41,213 nt of DNA from Ilumatobacteraceae bacterium (GTDB taxonomy: Bacteria; Actinomycetota; Acidimicrobiia; Acidimicrobiales; Ilumatobacteraceae), in the NCBI GenBank assembly GCA_025463305.1, contig JAOBWK010000073.1:1-41213 (forward strand). The letters run 5' to 3'. Below the pieces are notes generated by a model. It searched no databases. It saw nothing but the letters and a program-made list of their open reading frames with translations, and was not told where the DNA came from. Position numbers and translations under genes: made by a program. Shown piece after piece: positions 1 through 7,186 of the stretch (position 1 is its first letter; each line of letters opens with the position of its first letter).

Positions 1-301
1 GCCAACGAGCAGTTCGCTCTCGCCGCCTGATCTTCAGGTGAGCGAAGAGACATCGTGAGTAGAAATACCGCACGGGGCCAATCCATCGCAGCCCGGCAAC
101 AGAAGCGAAGGATGACGGTGTAAAAGACCACTGACCGCAGGAAAGTCTGCTGACGATTCGGAAAGACGATTCGCGGGCCACCGTTTCGGCGATGGCCAGC
201 CGACCCGCCGGTGTTGCTGCGTCAGCGATACAGCGGGAATGGTCGTAGCAGGGTCGTGCATGGCCTGATGGACGGGGGTTCGATTCCCCCCAGCTCCACC
301 A
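1..301 (+). ncRNA. ssrA: tmRNA (SsrA), 5' part outside the window
   Basis: The first 30 bases read as the end of a tmRNA tag: codons for A-N-E-Q-F-A-L-A-A followed by TGA at 28-30. The final ALAA is the degradation signal recognised by ClpXP-type proteases in most bacteria. About 270 bases later comes a tRNA-like T arm (GGGGGTTCGATTCCCCC, 264-280) and then an acceptor strand ending in an encoded CCA at 299-301. The spacing between tag stop and 3' CCA fits the pseudoknot region of a one-piece tmRNA. The tRNA-like 5' half, the resume codon and the start of the tag lie before base 1. The RNA rescues stalled ribosomes together with SmpB. I did not fold the individual pseudoknots. Confidence 0.93.
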
Positions 302-427
302 ATACATGGTTCTGAACAGGTACAGAGTCGTGGCCACACCGGCGACACTGTTGGGTGACTCCGCCGAGGCGGTCCCGAGTGTCGACCGCCGCGGCAAGGG
401 AGCCGGTCGGTCACGTCGTCGGTCCTG

Positions 428-1261
428 CTATCGGAGCGGCGACCAGACGTGTGCGTTGGCTTCGGCAAAGGCGCGGAAGGTGATCGGCGGCCGTCCGGTG
501 AGGTCTCGTACGGCGTCGGTGGTGTTGTCTTCGCCGCCGCCGGCGATCCATTCGTAGCCGAAGGCAAGGAACCTCGCGTTGGTCTCGGGGATGCCGCGGC
601 TGATGTAGTGCTGGATCATTGTCTCGGACGAGACGTGGGTGTGCGTGATGTGGCGGCCGCAGGCATCGCTGATGATCTCGGCCACACCGTCATACGAGAG
701 CGGTTCCTCGCTGGTGAGGACGAAGTCGGTGTTCAGTGGCGTGGGCGACGTCAGCGCGGCCAGCGCCGCGGCGGCGATGTCATCGGCATGGATGAACGGG
801 ACCCGGCCGGAGCCGGTGTTGGAGTAGATCCGGTCCTCGTCGCGGATCGAGGCTTGGTAGGGGCCTTCGCTGAAGTTCTGCATGAACGCGGTGGGGCACA
901 GGACGGCCCAGTCGTGGCAGTTGTCCTTCAGCCATTGATGGACTTGACCGTGCGCAGGTCCGCCGGCGGGGATCGAGGACATGCTGAGGAAGACGAAGCG
1001 CCGAACTCCGGTGCGCTGTGCCTGGGCGGCGAAGTCGATGACCAGCGAGTAGGGGTCGTCGACCGTACCCGGCGCGATCAGGTAGGCGCAGGTGACGTCG
1101 CGGAGAGCGTCGTCCCAGGTCGAACGGTCCTCCCAGTCGAAGGCTGGCTCGCCGTGGCGCGACCCTGCCCGGTACGGCAGGCCTGCATGCTGGAGTTGGT
1201 CGACGAGGCTGCGGCCGGTCTTGCCGGTTGCGCCGGTGACGAGGGTCAGTTCGTCGCTCAC
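428..1261 (-). CDS. NmrA/SDR-type NAD(P)-binding reductase
   Basis: A 277-residue atypical short-chain reductase of the NmrA / HSCARG type. The N-terminus carries the dinucleotide-binding turn TGATGKTGRSLV (residues about 8-19). A central segment, RRFVFLSMSSIPAGG, matches the strand after which these proteins carry S/T residues. The canonical YxxxK pair of classical SDRs is not evident, as is usual in NmrA relatives, some of which are NADP sensors or quinone reductases. The GTG start at 1261 overlaps the TGA of the upstream gene (GTGA), so translation is probably coupled. It is the last gene of the leftward operon that begins at 4817. The substrate is unknown; a reductase step or a redox sensor are both possible. 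Confidence 0.85.
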   Translation of the reverse strand: MSDELTLVTGATGKTGRSLVDQLQHAGLPYRAGSRHGEPAFDWEDRSTWDDALRDVTCAYLIAPGTVDDPYSLVIDFAAQAQRTGVRRFVFLSMSSIPAGGPAHGQVHQWLKDNCHDWAVLCPTAFMQNFSEGPYQASIRDEDRIYSNTGSGRVPFIHADDIAAAALAALTSPTPLNTDFVLTSEEPLSYDGVAEIISDACGRHITHTHVSSETMIQHYISRGIPETNARFLAFGYEWIAGGGEDNTTDAVRDLTGRPPITFRAFAEANAHVWSPLR

Positions 1262-1731
1262 GACCCGCCTGCTTCCGCTGGGCTGCCGAACGCGGCGGTC
1301 CAGGCTTCGCGTCCGCCGTTGGCGTCGATCGAGACGATCGGGTTCCAGTACTCGCGGTACCGCCAGATCTTGCCGTCCTTGGTTTCGATGATCGAGATGT
1401 ACTTCTGGTCGTAGGCGGCTCCGGTCTCGACGATGTGACCGGTGAAACCCATCTCGAAGCAGTAGACCGCGGAGTCGAGCATCGGGTGCACGTCGAAGTA
1501 CTCGAGTTGGTCGATCTGCATCCGACCGCCGAGCGGCTGCATGTAGGCCAGGATCTCGTCCTTGCCGACGTACCGGCATCGTCGGCCAGCGGGCGCGAAC
1601 GGGAACTCGAGCACTCCGTCTTCGGCCCACAGTTCGATCCATTCGTTCCATCGCTGCTCGGAGAACAGGCGCAGGTACTCGTTCACGAGGCGCTGGGTGT
1701 CTTCGCGATCTTCGTCGACAACGGGGTTCAT
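1258..1731 (-). CDS. NTF2-like (SnoaL-type) protein
   Basis: A 157-residue protein with the cone-fold pattern of SnoaL / NTF2-like proteins: an N-terminal helix (LVNEYLRLFSEQRWNEWIELW), the AEDGVLEFPFAP strand region, and a C-terminal strand pair (ISIIETKDGKIWRYREYWNPI). This fold serves as cyclase, hydratase, isomerase or ligand binder, so the reaction cannot be read from sequence. The ATG at 1731 follows an AAGGAAG ribosome site at good spacing, which decides the start over longer in-frame extensions. The gene lies 37 bp after the hydrolase gene and overlaps the NmrA-like gene by 4 bp. It probably acts on an intermediate of the same pathway. Confidence 0.85.
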   Translation of the reverse strand: MNPVVDEDREDTQRLVNEYLRLFSEQRWNEWIELWAEDGVLEFPFAPAGRRCRYVGKDEILAYMQPLGGRMQIDQLEYFDVHPMLDSAVYCFEMGFTGHIVETGAAYDQKYISIIETKDGKIWRYREYWNPIVSIDANGGREAWTAAFGSPAEAGGS

Positions 1732-1768
1732 CGGGCTTCCTTCGAGTGGAGGGTGGTGGTTGTGCTGC

Positions 1769-2908
1769 TCACAGGCGTGAGGCGAACCAGTCGGATGCGT
1801 AGTCGGCGGCGATCGCCCGGTTGTCGACCTGGCAGTGCTCCGCTCCGCCTTCGTGAGCGGTGAAGACCTTGAGCGTCTTGTCGGCGACGGTGGCCAGTTC
1901 GAACGTTCGTTGCGCGTGCGCAAGCGGGACCTGTCGGTCGAGTTCGCCGTGCATGACGAGGAGCGGGCAAGTGACCAGTTCGATGACTCCGTCGAGGTCC
2001 ATCTTGGCGAACACGTCGGCGAGTTCGACGGGTCGGCTTACGCCGAAGACCCACATGGCGTGCGCGAGTGGTGAAGGGACCGACGGAGCGGTCGTGGTGT
2101 TGCCCCCGCTGGCGGGTGCGGCGAGTTCGAGGGCGTTGTGCAACGCGCCCCACGACGCGACCGCCTTGATGCGCGGCTCGAACGCTGCAGCTCGGGGAGC
2201 GAAGTAGCCGCCCATGCTGAGTCCGCACAAGCCGATCCGGTCGGTGGCGATGTCGGGGCGTGAGGTGATCCAGTCGACGATGACGCTGACGTATGCCTCG
2301 GAGTCGTGGCGTGCGGTGAGGCCGTGGAGGCGCAGCGCGCCTCCGGCACCGGGTTGGTCGACGATCAGGACTGACAGCCCGCGTCGGCGGTACTCCTGCA
2401 GCATCGGGAACTGGGTCTCCTTGATCGAGTCGAATCCTTGGATGTGGACCACGATCGGCGCAGGCTCCTCCTCGGTGGACGCCGTCACCAGGAGGGCCGG
2501 CATGACCCCTGCGCCGTATGGGATGTCGACGAACTCGACGCCGTCACGGGCGAGGTCTCTGGCCTTGCGGTAGTTGCTGCGCATCCGCTGGTAGGCGACC
2601 ATCTGGCGGGGATCGTCGGGCGGCATCATCCGGTCGGCCCGCGACAGGTAGGTCGCGGCACGATGGAACTTGCGGCTCGCGGTCAGTTCGTGGCCGGCGG
2701 CGAGATCGGCGTCGCCGAGCGTTTCCATCCGATCGGCCATTTCGGTCATCGCGTCGTACCAAGCCACGCTCGACACATCGATCGGCTGATCCTCGACTGC
2801 CTCGACCGCTGCCAAGACCTCGCACGGTTGGGTGACGGTGCCGATCTCGTCCATCAGCGAGATCGCGGTCAGGTTCCATGCGTAGTTGCGCTCGAAGTAC
2901 TCGAACAT
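1769..2908 (-). CDS. alpha/beta hydrolase, DHPON-hydrolase / FrsA-like
   Basis: A 379-residue hydrolase. An all-helical N-terminal cap (residues 1 to about 130) precedes an alpha/beta-hydrolase core. The nucleophile elbow is GLSMGG, a plausible acid lies near the strand LLVMHGELDRQVPL, and the histidine is probably in HEGGAEHCQ near the C-terminus. This cap-before-core layout is that of 2,6-dihydroxypseudooxynicotine hydrolase, a C-C bond hydrolase of nicotine breakdown, and of FrsA-like esterases. The ATG at 2908 has an AGGAGAG site upstream. It sits 14 bp after the BKACE gene in the operon. The architecture suggests cleavage of a carbon-carbon or ester bond in a ring-derived ketone, but the substrate is inferred only. 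Confidence 0.86.
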   Translation of the reverse strand: MFEYFERNYAWNLTAISLMDEIGTVTQPCEVLAAVEAVEDQPIDVSSVAWYDAMTEMADRMETLGDADLAAGHELTASRKFHRAATYLSRADRMMPPDDPRQMVAYQRMRSNYRKARDLARDGVEFVDIPYGAGVMPALLVTASTEEEPAPIVVHIQGFDSIKETQFPMLQEYRRRGLSVLIVDQPGAGGALRLHGLTARHDSEAYVSVIVDWITSRPDIATDRIGLCGLSMGGYFAPRAAAFEPRIKAVASWGALHNALELAAPASGGNTTTAPSVPSPLAHAMWVFGVSRPVELADVFAKMDLDGVIELVTCPLLVMHGELDRQVPLAHAQRTFELATVADKTLKVFTAHEGGAEHCQVDNRAIAADYASDWFASRL

Positions 2909-2922
2909 CGTCGTCTCTCCTG

Positions 2923-3810
2923 TCACCGTGGTTCGTGTCTGGTCAGGCCGAGGATCTCGCGAGCCTGGCCCGGTGTTGCGATCTCGGCGTCCATCTCGTG
3001 GAGGAGGCGGACAGCCTTCGCGACGAGCGCTGCGTTGTCCGCAGCGAGCATGCCCTTGCGAACGTAGATGTTGTCCTCGAGACCGACGCGCACGTGACCG
3101 CCGAGGATCCACGCCTGCAGCAGCATCGGAAACTCGGCCCGTCCGACTCCGAACGACGCCCAGTGCGACCCGTCGGGCAGCAGCGACTGCAGGTACGCCA
3201 TCGTGGCGTGGGTCGCGCTCGCGCCGTACTTCACGCCGAGCACGATCTGGAAGAGTGCCGGCGACGCCAGTGTCTCGTCGGCGATGAGGTCGCGGGCGAG
3301 GTGGATGTCGCCAGAGTCGAACACCTCGAGCTCCGGCAGCGTTCCGGCCTCTCGCGCCAGCCGGGCCATGATCCGCACGTTGCGTGGCGTGTTGATCACG
3401 ACCGCTGTGCCGGAATACATCGTGTTCAGATCGAGGCTGCAGATCTCCGGCCGCAACGCGACGACGTGTTCCATGCGGCGCTCCGGTGTCGTCAACGTCG
3501 TCCCGGGTGCGGCGACCGCTGGGTCTTCCTCACTGGGAACGAACCGCTGACCAGGGCCGGTGGTCAGGTTGATGATGACGTCTGTGTCGCTGTCGCGGAT
3601 GCGTTGCACGACCTCGCGGTAGTGGTCGAGTTCCATGCTCGGACGACCGTCGGGGTAGCGGACGTGGATGTGCGCGATCGCGGCACCAGCGTTGGCTGCG
3701 CCGATGCAAGCGTCCGCGATCTGCTCGGGCGTGCACGGCAGCCCCGGATGCTGCTGCACGGTGGTGATGTTGCCCGTGACGGCGCAGCTGATGATCGTCG
3801 GGTTCGACAT
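2923..3810 (-). CDS. beta-keto acid cleavage enzyme (BKACE, DUF849)
   Basis: A 295-residue member of the BKACE family, typified by 3-keto-5-aminohexanoate cleavage enzyme. BKACEs condense a beta-keto acid with acetyl-CoA to give acetoacetate and a new CoA ester, using a TIM barrel with one metal ion. The metal ligands are visible: H-x-H in AHIHVR near residue 47 and the glutamate in VRVGLEDN near residue 235. The length is typical for the family. The ATG at 3810 is preceded by AGGTGA and lies 8 bp after the stop of the cyclase-family gene, so the two are co-transcribed. Substrate specificity differs widely between BKACE subgroups and is not assigned here. Confidence 0.93.
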   Translation of the reverse strand: MSNPTIISCAVTGNITTVQQHPGLPCTPEQIADACIGAANAGAAIAHIHVRYPDGRPSMELDHYREVVQRIRDSDTDVIINLTTGPGQRFVPSEEDPAVAAPGTTLTTPERRMEHVVALRPEICSLDLNTMYSGTAVVINTPRNVRIMARLAREAGTLPELEVFDSGDIHLARDLIADETLASPALFQIVLGVKYGASATHATMAYLQSLLPDGSHWASFGVGRAEFPMLLQAWILGGHVRVGLEDNIYVRKGMLAADNAALVAKAVRLLHEMDAEIATPGQAREILGLTRHEPR

Positions 3811-3818
3811 CACGTCAC

Positions 3819-4817
3819 CTACAGGATGGCCAGCGGGTTGGCGGGCGAACCGACCGCGCCGGTGACGGGCAAGGCGGGAGCGACGAACAGGAACTCGTAC
3901 TGGTCGGCCTGCGCGCATTCGACGGCGAGTTCGCCAAGGTGGAAGATCTCGCCCATCGTCAACCCAAGGATCGGGATGCACAACCAGTGCCACGGTTGGT
4001 TGATGCCAGCGTCCTCCGACTGGTTCGGCCTGACCTCGGCGCCCCACGTGTCGGTCGCAACGGCAGCCACCTCCATCCGGTGCAGCCAGTCGAGCGTGTC
4101 GAACGCGAGACCCGGCGCGTCGCCACCGCTGTAACCGTCCCAGTTTCCCTCGGCGAGCTTGGCTTCGATCTGGCCGGTGCGGATGAGGAGGTAGTCACCA
4201 CGCCGAACCTCGACGCGCTGCGCCGCACACACTTCGTCGAGCAGCGAAGCGGTGATCCCGTAGCCGGCCGGCAGCGTCTCGACGCCGACGTGACGGGCGA
4301 CGTCCAGCAGCACACCACGACCCACCATCTTCGCAGCGGTCTTCTCGATGCCGCATTTCTCGGCACCGAACGAACTCACCAAGCGACAGTCGTAGCCGTT
4401 CCACATCTGGTCGCCGAAGAAGATGTGACCCAACCCGTCCCACTGCGTGCCGCACTGCATCGGCATGATCACGATGTCGTCGGCGGACCGGATGCCGCGC
4501 TTGTCGAGCACCCCCGAGTAGGCGTCAGTTCCCGTCCGGAGCATCAGATGGATCGGGTTGAAGCGACCCACCGGCACGAAGTTCGTCTTGCCGCCCTGAG
4601 GACCGGCCGAGTCGAACTTCAACGCGAGCGAAAGCACGCGGCCCTGCCGCACGAGACCGGCAGCGCGAACGATGTCTGCCGCGGTCGTGAAATTCAACGT
4701 CCCGAGCTCATCGTCGGACCCCCACCGACCCCAGTTGCTCAACCGCGTCGCAGCCGCATCGACGTCGCCACGCGTGACAGCGGGCAGAGAAGGAAGGGGT
4801 AGCTGGACGGCGTTCAT
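3819..4817 (-). CDS. cyclase-family (kynurenine formamidase-like) hydrolase
   Basis: A 332-residue member of the 'cyclase' metal-dependent hydrolase family, which includes bacterial kynurenine formamidase KynB. The family motif HxGTHxDxPxH appears here as QCGTQWDGLGH at about residues 116-126. The first and second histidines are replaced by glutamine, while the aspartate and the last histidine remain. The longer, roughly 330-residue form is common in actinobacteria. ATG 4817 is chosen because GAGGAG stands just before it; an in-frame GTG at 4844 is the alternative. It is the first gene of the leftward five-gene operon and is read away from the TetR gene. The two palindromes at 4851-4883 sit directly upstream. 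Confidence 0.87.
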   Translation of the reverse strand: MNAVQLPLPSLPAVTRGDVDAAATRLSNWGRWGSDDELGTLNFTTAADIVRAAGLVRQGRVLSLALKFDSAGPQGGKTNFVPVGRFNPIHLMLRTGTDAYSGVLDKRGIRSADDIVIMPMQCGTQWDGLGHIFFGDQMWNGYDCRLVSSFGAEKCGIEKTAAKMVGRGVLLDVARHVGVETLPAGYGITASLLDEVCAAQRVEVRRGDYLLIRTGQIEAKLAEGNWDGYSGGDAPGLAFDTLDWLHRMEVAAVATDTWGAEVRPNQSEDAGINQPWHWLCIPILGLTMGEIFHLGELAVECAQADQYEFLFVAPALPVTGAVGSPANPLAIL

Positions 4818-4850
4818 GGGCTCCTCTGCGCTGACGTACGGCACCGTACC

Positions 4851-4883
4851 TCAAGCACGCGCTTGAATCAAGCAGGTGATTGA
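4851..4883. promoter_or_regulatory. tandem palindromic operator between cyclase and TetR genes
   Basis: Two 16-bp dyads lie one base apart. The first is TCAAGCACGCGCTTGA (4851-4866), with perfect 6-bp arms. The second is TCAAGCAGGTGATTGA (4868-4883), with one mismatch between the arms. Their centres are 17 bp apart. They fill the 99-bp gap between divergent start codons at 4817 and 4917. TetR dimers commonly bind such sites in their own divergent promoters, so this is the likely operator for both the TetR gene and the catabolic operon. The assignment rests on symmetry and position; binding is inferred. Confidence 0.75.
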
Positions 4884-4916
4884 ATCGATGGTTCCCGGTC
4901 ACTACGCTGCTGACCG

Positions 4917-5576
4917 ATGGACCACCCTCGCACGCTCGACCGCCGCCGCGACGCGGGTCGAGGCGCCGAGACGCGCCGTCGCATACTCAGCGCAGCAGAG
5001 GAACTGTTCTCCGAACGCGGCATCGACGGAGTCAGCCTTCGGGAGATCACTGCGGCCGCTTCTGCGAACGTCGCGGCCGCGAACTACCACTTCGGATCGA
5101 AGGACGCCGTCCTTGCTGAACTCTTCGAGGAACGCGCCCAGGCGATCGTCGACCGTCGACTCGAACTGCTCGGACAGGTCCATCATGAGGCGTCCGGCAC
5201 GCCGAAGGTCGAGGACGTGCTCCGAGCCTTCCTTCGCCCATCCCTCGACACGGCTGCCTCGTCGGGCGGGGAAGCATTCATGCGCGTCCGCGCCCGCCTT
5301 GCCTTCGAACCTGCAGAGTTCCGTCGCGGAGTGCTCGCCAAAGCATTCGACGACTCGAGTCGGCAGTTCCTCGACGCATTGCACGCAGCCCTGCCCGACC
5401 TGGCGACCACCGACCTGTATTGGCGCTTCCACTTCATCCTCGGCGCCATGACGTACACGATGGCAGCCCCAGGCCGCATCGAATCGATCACAGACGGCGC
5501 GCTGGACACATCGGACACAGACGCTGTCGTCGAGCAACTCGTCTGGTTCGCCGCCGCGGGCCTCCGATCATCCTGA
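4917..5576 (+). CDS. TetR-family regulator of the catabolic operon
   Basis: A 219-residue TetR/AcrR-type repressor. The N-terminal DNA-binding domain is clear: ETRRRILSAAEELFSERG, then the helix-turn-helix VSLREITAAASANVAAANYHFGS at about residues 40-62, ending in the family's YHFG signature. The C-terminal half is the variable ligand-binding domain and contains LYWRFHFILGAMTYTMA. The gene diverges from the five-gene operon, with the tandem palindromes 34 bp before its start. It therefore probably represses itself and the operon and is released by a pathway compound or CoA ester. No strong ribosome site precedes ATG 4917. Confidence 0.93.
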   Translation: MDHPRTLDRRRDAGRGAETRRRILSAAEELFSERGIDGVSLREITAAASANVAAANYHFGSKDAVLAELFEERAQAIVDRRLELLGQVHHEASGTPKVEDVLRAFLRPSLDTAASSGGEAFMRVRARLAFEPAEFRRGVLAKAFDDSSRQFLDALHAALPDLATTDLYWRFHFILGAMTYTMAAPGRIESITDGALDTSDTDAVVEQLVWFAAAGLRSS

Positions 5577-5617
5577 AGGCCGCGCATACTCGGCACAGCC
5601 TTCGAGCACCGCCCCAG

Positions 5618-5719
5618 TTCGCCGCCGCGCATCCCGAGCTCAACCAGATGATGGTCCGCGAGGCAACGACCGCAGGCGACCGGCTGACCTGGATGACCAC
5701 CCGGCACGTTCGCCCGTGA
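5618..5719 (+). pseudogene. relic of a second TetR gene (C-terminal fragment only)
   Basis: One reading frame, ending in TGA at 5717-5719, encodes FAAAHPELNQMMVREA followed by DRLTWMTTRHVRP. This is the pattern seen around the middle of the ligand-binding domain of many TetR regulators (HPEL..xMVREA...RLxWLxxRHVRP). Nothing upstream in this frame resembles a helix-turn-helix, and no start codon with a ribosome site is present. The fragment begins only about 40 bp after the intact TetR gene. It is probably what remains of a neighbouring regulator after deletion. The rest of 5577-5862 shows nothing else recognisable. Support is by family pattern only. Confidence 0.5.
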
Positions 5720-5862
5720 TGACCGTCGCCGGCCACCATCCCGCCCTCGAGCGGCCCGACCGGTTGTCGTCAGCGGTCCTCGAATTGGTCGACGACATCA
5801 CGTGACGGCGCGAGGCACGCAGCGCGGTGATCGGGTCTCGTCGGCTGTGACATCCTGCGAGC

Positions 5863-6414
5863 ATGCAGTGGTCCCCATCCCCCTTCCTCGTCGGCGCGAT
5901 CGGCTGGCTCGTCGACGGCGATCCAACAGAGGCCTGCGGGCGTTGCGGGTTCGACTGGTCGGTCGCGCACGCTGACGCGCTCGGGCTCGTCGAGCGGGCG
6001 CCGGCACGCTACGCCACGCTCCTCGACGGACGAGACGGCATGGCGGCAGCGGCCGACGGCGGGTGGAACGCCACGTCCTACGTGTGGCACCTCACCGATC
6101 TGGCACGGAGCTGGTCCGAGCGTTGGGTGCAGCTGGGCTCGCAACCCGGCTCGCTGCTCGCCGGTTGGGATCCCGATGTGCTCGCCGACGCGCGCAACTA
6201 CCGGGCGCTGCCGACCGTCGCAGCATTGTGGGCGATGCGCGAGGCCGTGTCGACCGTGGTCGATCTCACGCGCGCCGTCGGATTCGACGTGACGTTCGAG
6301 CACGGGCAGTGGGGCCGGGGCGTGGTGGGCGATGGGATCGTGTGGCTCGCCCACGAGCTCGTCCACCACGAGCTCGACGTCGATGCCCGAGCCTCCGGGT
6401 CGAACAGGGTTTGA
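5863..6414 (+). CDS. DinB-like metal-binding protein
   Basis: A 183-residue protein with the DinB / YfiT-like four-helix-bundle pattern. One histidine is in the helix SYVWHLTDLARSWSERW (near residue 75). Two more lie in LAHELVHHELDVD near the C-terminus, in the HxxxH spacing used to bind one divalent metal ion. The N-terminus carries a short C-G-R-C-G-F stretch (about residues 26-31). Members act as thiol-dependent S-transferases or isomerases using mycothiol, bacillithiol or maleylpyruvate, and many are uncharacterised. The start is ATG 5863 without a clear ribosome site. It stands alone, so the context gives no substrate. Confidence 0.78.
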   Translation: MQWSPSPFLVGAIGWLVDGDPTEACGRCGFDWSVAHADALGLVERAPARYATLLDGRDGMAAAADGGWNATSYVWHLTDLARSWSERWVQLGSQPGSLLAGWDPDVLADARNYRALPTVAALWAMREAVSTVVDLTRAVGFDVTFEHGQWGRGVVGDGIVWLAHELVHHELDVDARASGSNRV

Positions 6415-6507
6415 TCCAGGGCCGTGCTGGAAGTCGCTCACTCGAGGTGTCGTCGCAGTGTCGCCTCGACACGTCGCCATGACCCAGCCGCTCCGGTCCG
6501 ATGAAGT

Positions 6508-6792
6508 ATGGTTCGCCCGTCATCGTGGCTCTGGACCCCGGCCGATCAGCAGGAAATGGGGCGTCCAGTGATTCAGATTGCCAAGAAGTGGTTCTTCGGT
6601 CTTTCCCAGGACCAGCAAGGTCAGGTCCTGCGCCATGTCGGCCCCCTGCCCCACTGGATGATCGCCAGCCTCATCGACGCTGGGCTGAAGCCGATCCCGA
6701 CGGCACTCCTCAGCCCAGACGGCACACCGGCATTCATGATGCCCGTCGAGTTGCTGACCTTCTTCGCTGTCCCAGCCTCCGTCTCGGGCTGA
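6508..6792 (+). CDS. small hypothetical protein
   Basis: I do not recognise this protein of up to 94 residues. The part that looks genuinely coded begins near VIQIAKKWFFGLSQDQQ and runs through HVGPLPHWMIASLIDAGLKPIPTALL to MMPVELLTFFAVP. It has a balanced amino-acid composition and no transmembrane segment. The start is uncertain: ATG 6508, ATG 6556 and GTG 6568 are all in frame, and none has a well-spaced ribosome site. It lies between the DinB-like gene and a small membrane-protein gene on the same strand, 93 bp and 84 bp away. Confidence 0.5.
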   Translation: MVRPSSWLWTPADQQEMGRPVIQIAKKWFFGLSQDQQGQVLRHVGPLPHWMIASLIDAGLKPIPTALLSPDGTPAFMMPVELLTFFAVPASVSG

Positions 6793-6876
6793 CAACCGCA
6801 GAGCCATCATTCCGTCACACGAGGGCGCGGCGTCGTCGGCACTCCGAGCGTCGCATCAGCCAACGCCTACGATCGA

Positions 6877-7035
6877 GTGGTGCGGCGCTCTCATCGGTTC
6901 GGGTGGCTGTTGTTCGTCGGCTCGGCGATCCTGTTCGCCATCACAGCGGCTCGGGCAGGTGATTGGACCGCCTTCGTCGCAAGCGCCCTCTTCGGTGCAG
7001 GGTGTGTCGTGTTCCTCGCCTCCACCGACGGTTGA
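6877..7035 (+). CDS. small two-helix membrane protein (52 aa)
   Basis: A 52-codon gene from GTG 6877 (or GTG 6880) to TGA 7033-7035. The product begins with a basic stretch (VVRRSHR). Two hydrophobic segments follow, FGWLLFVGSAILFAITAA and FVASALFGAGCVVFLA, joined by the short loop RAGDW. This charge and hydrophobicity pattern fits a hairpin membrane protein with both ends in the cytoplasm. No family is recognised. Support comes from coding-like composition and the clean two-helix layout; no strong ribosome site is visible. The 150 bp after it, up to the SDR gene end at 7187, contain nothing I can identify. Confidence 0.55.
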   Translation: MVRRSHRFGWLLFVGSAILFAITAARAGDWTAFVASALFGAGCVVFLASTDG

Positions 7036-7186
7036 TCTCGGTCGGACCGAGCAGCCGCACACATGGCGGGCGCGTCCAGTGCCACGAACCGGCGCTGGAC
7101 GGGCTGGTCCGCGCTGGTGGGCCGACCATTGCAGAAGATCGTCGAATTGACGAAGTCCGACGCCTCGCGTCCGAGTCACCATGCGG

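Noticed and set aside
1903..1912. CGAACGTTCG as a second LexA box
   Set aside because: It lacks the 4-base spacer of the SOS box and lies inside the hydrolase coding sequence.
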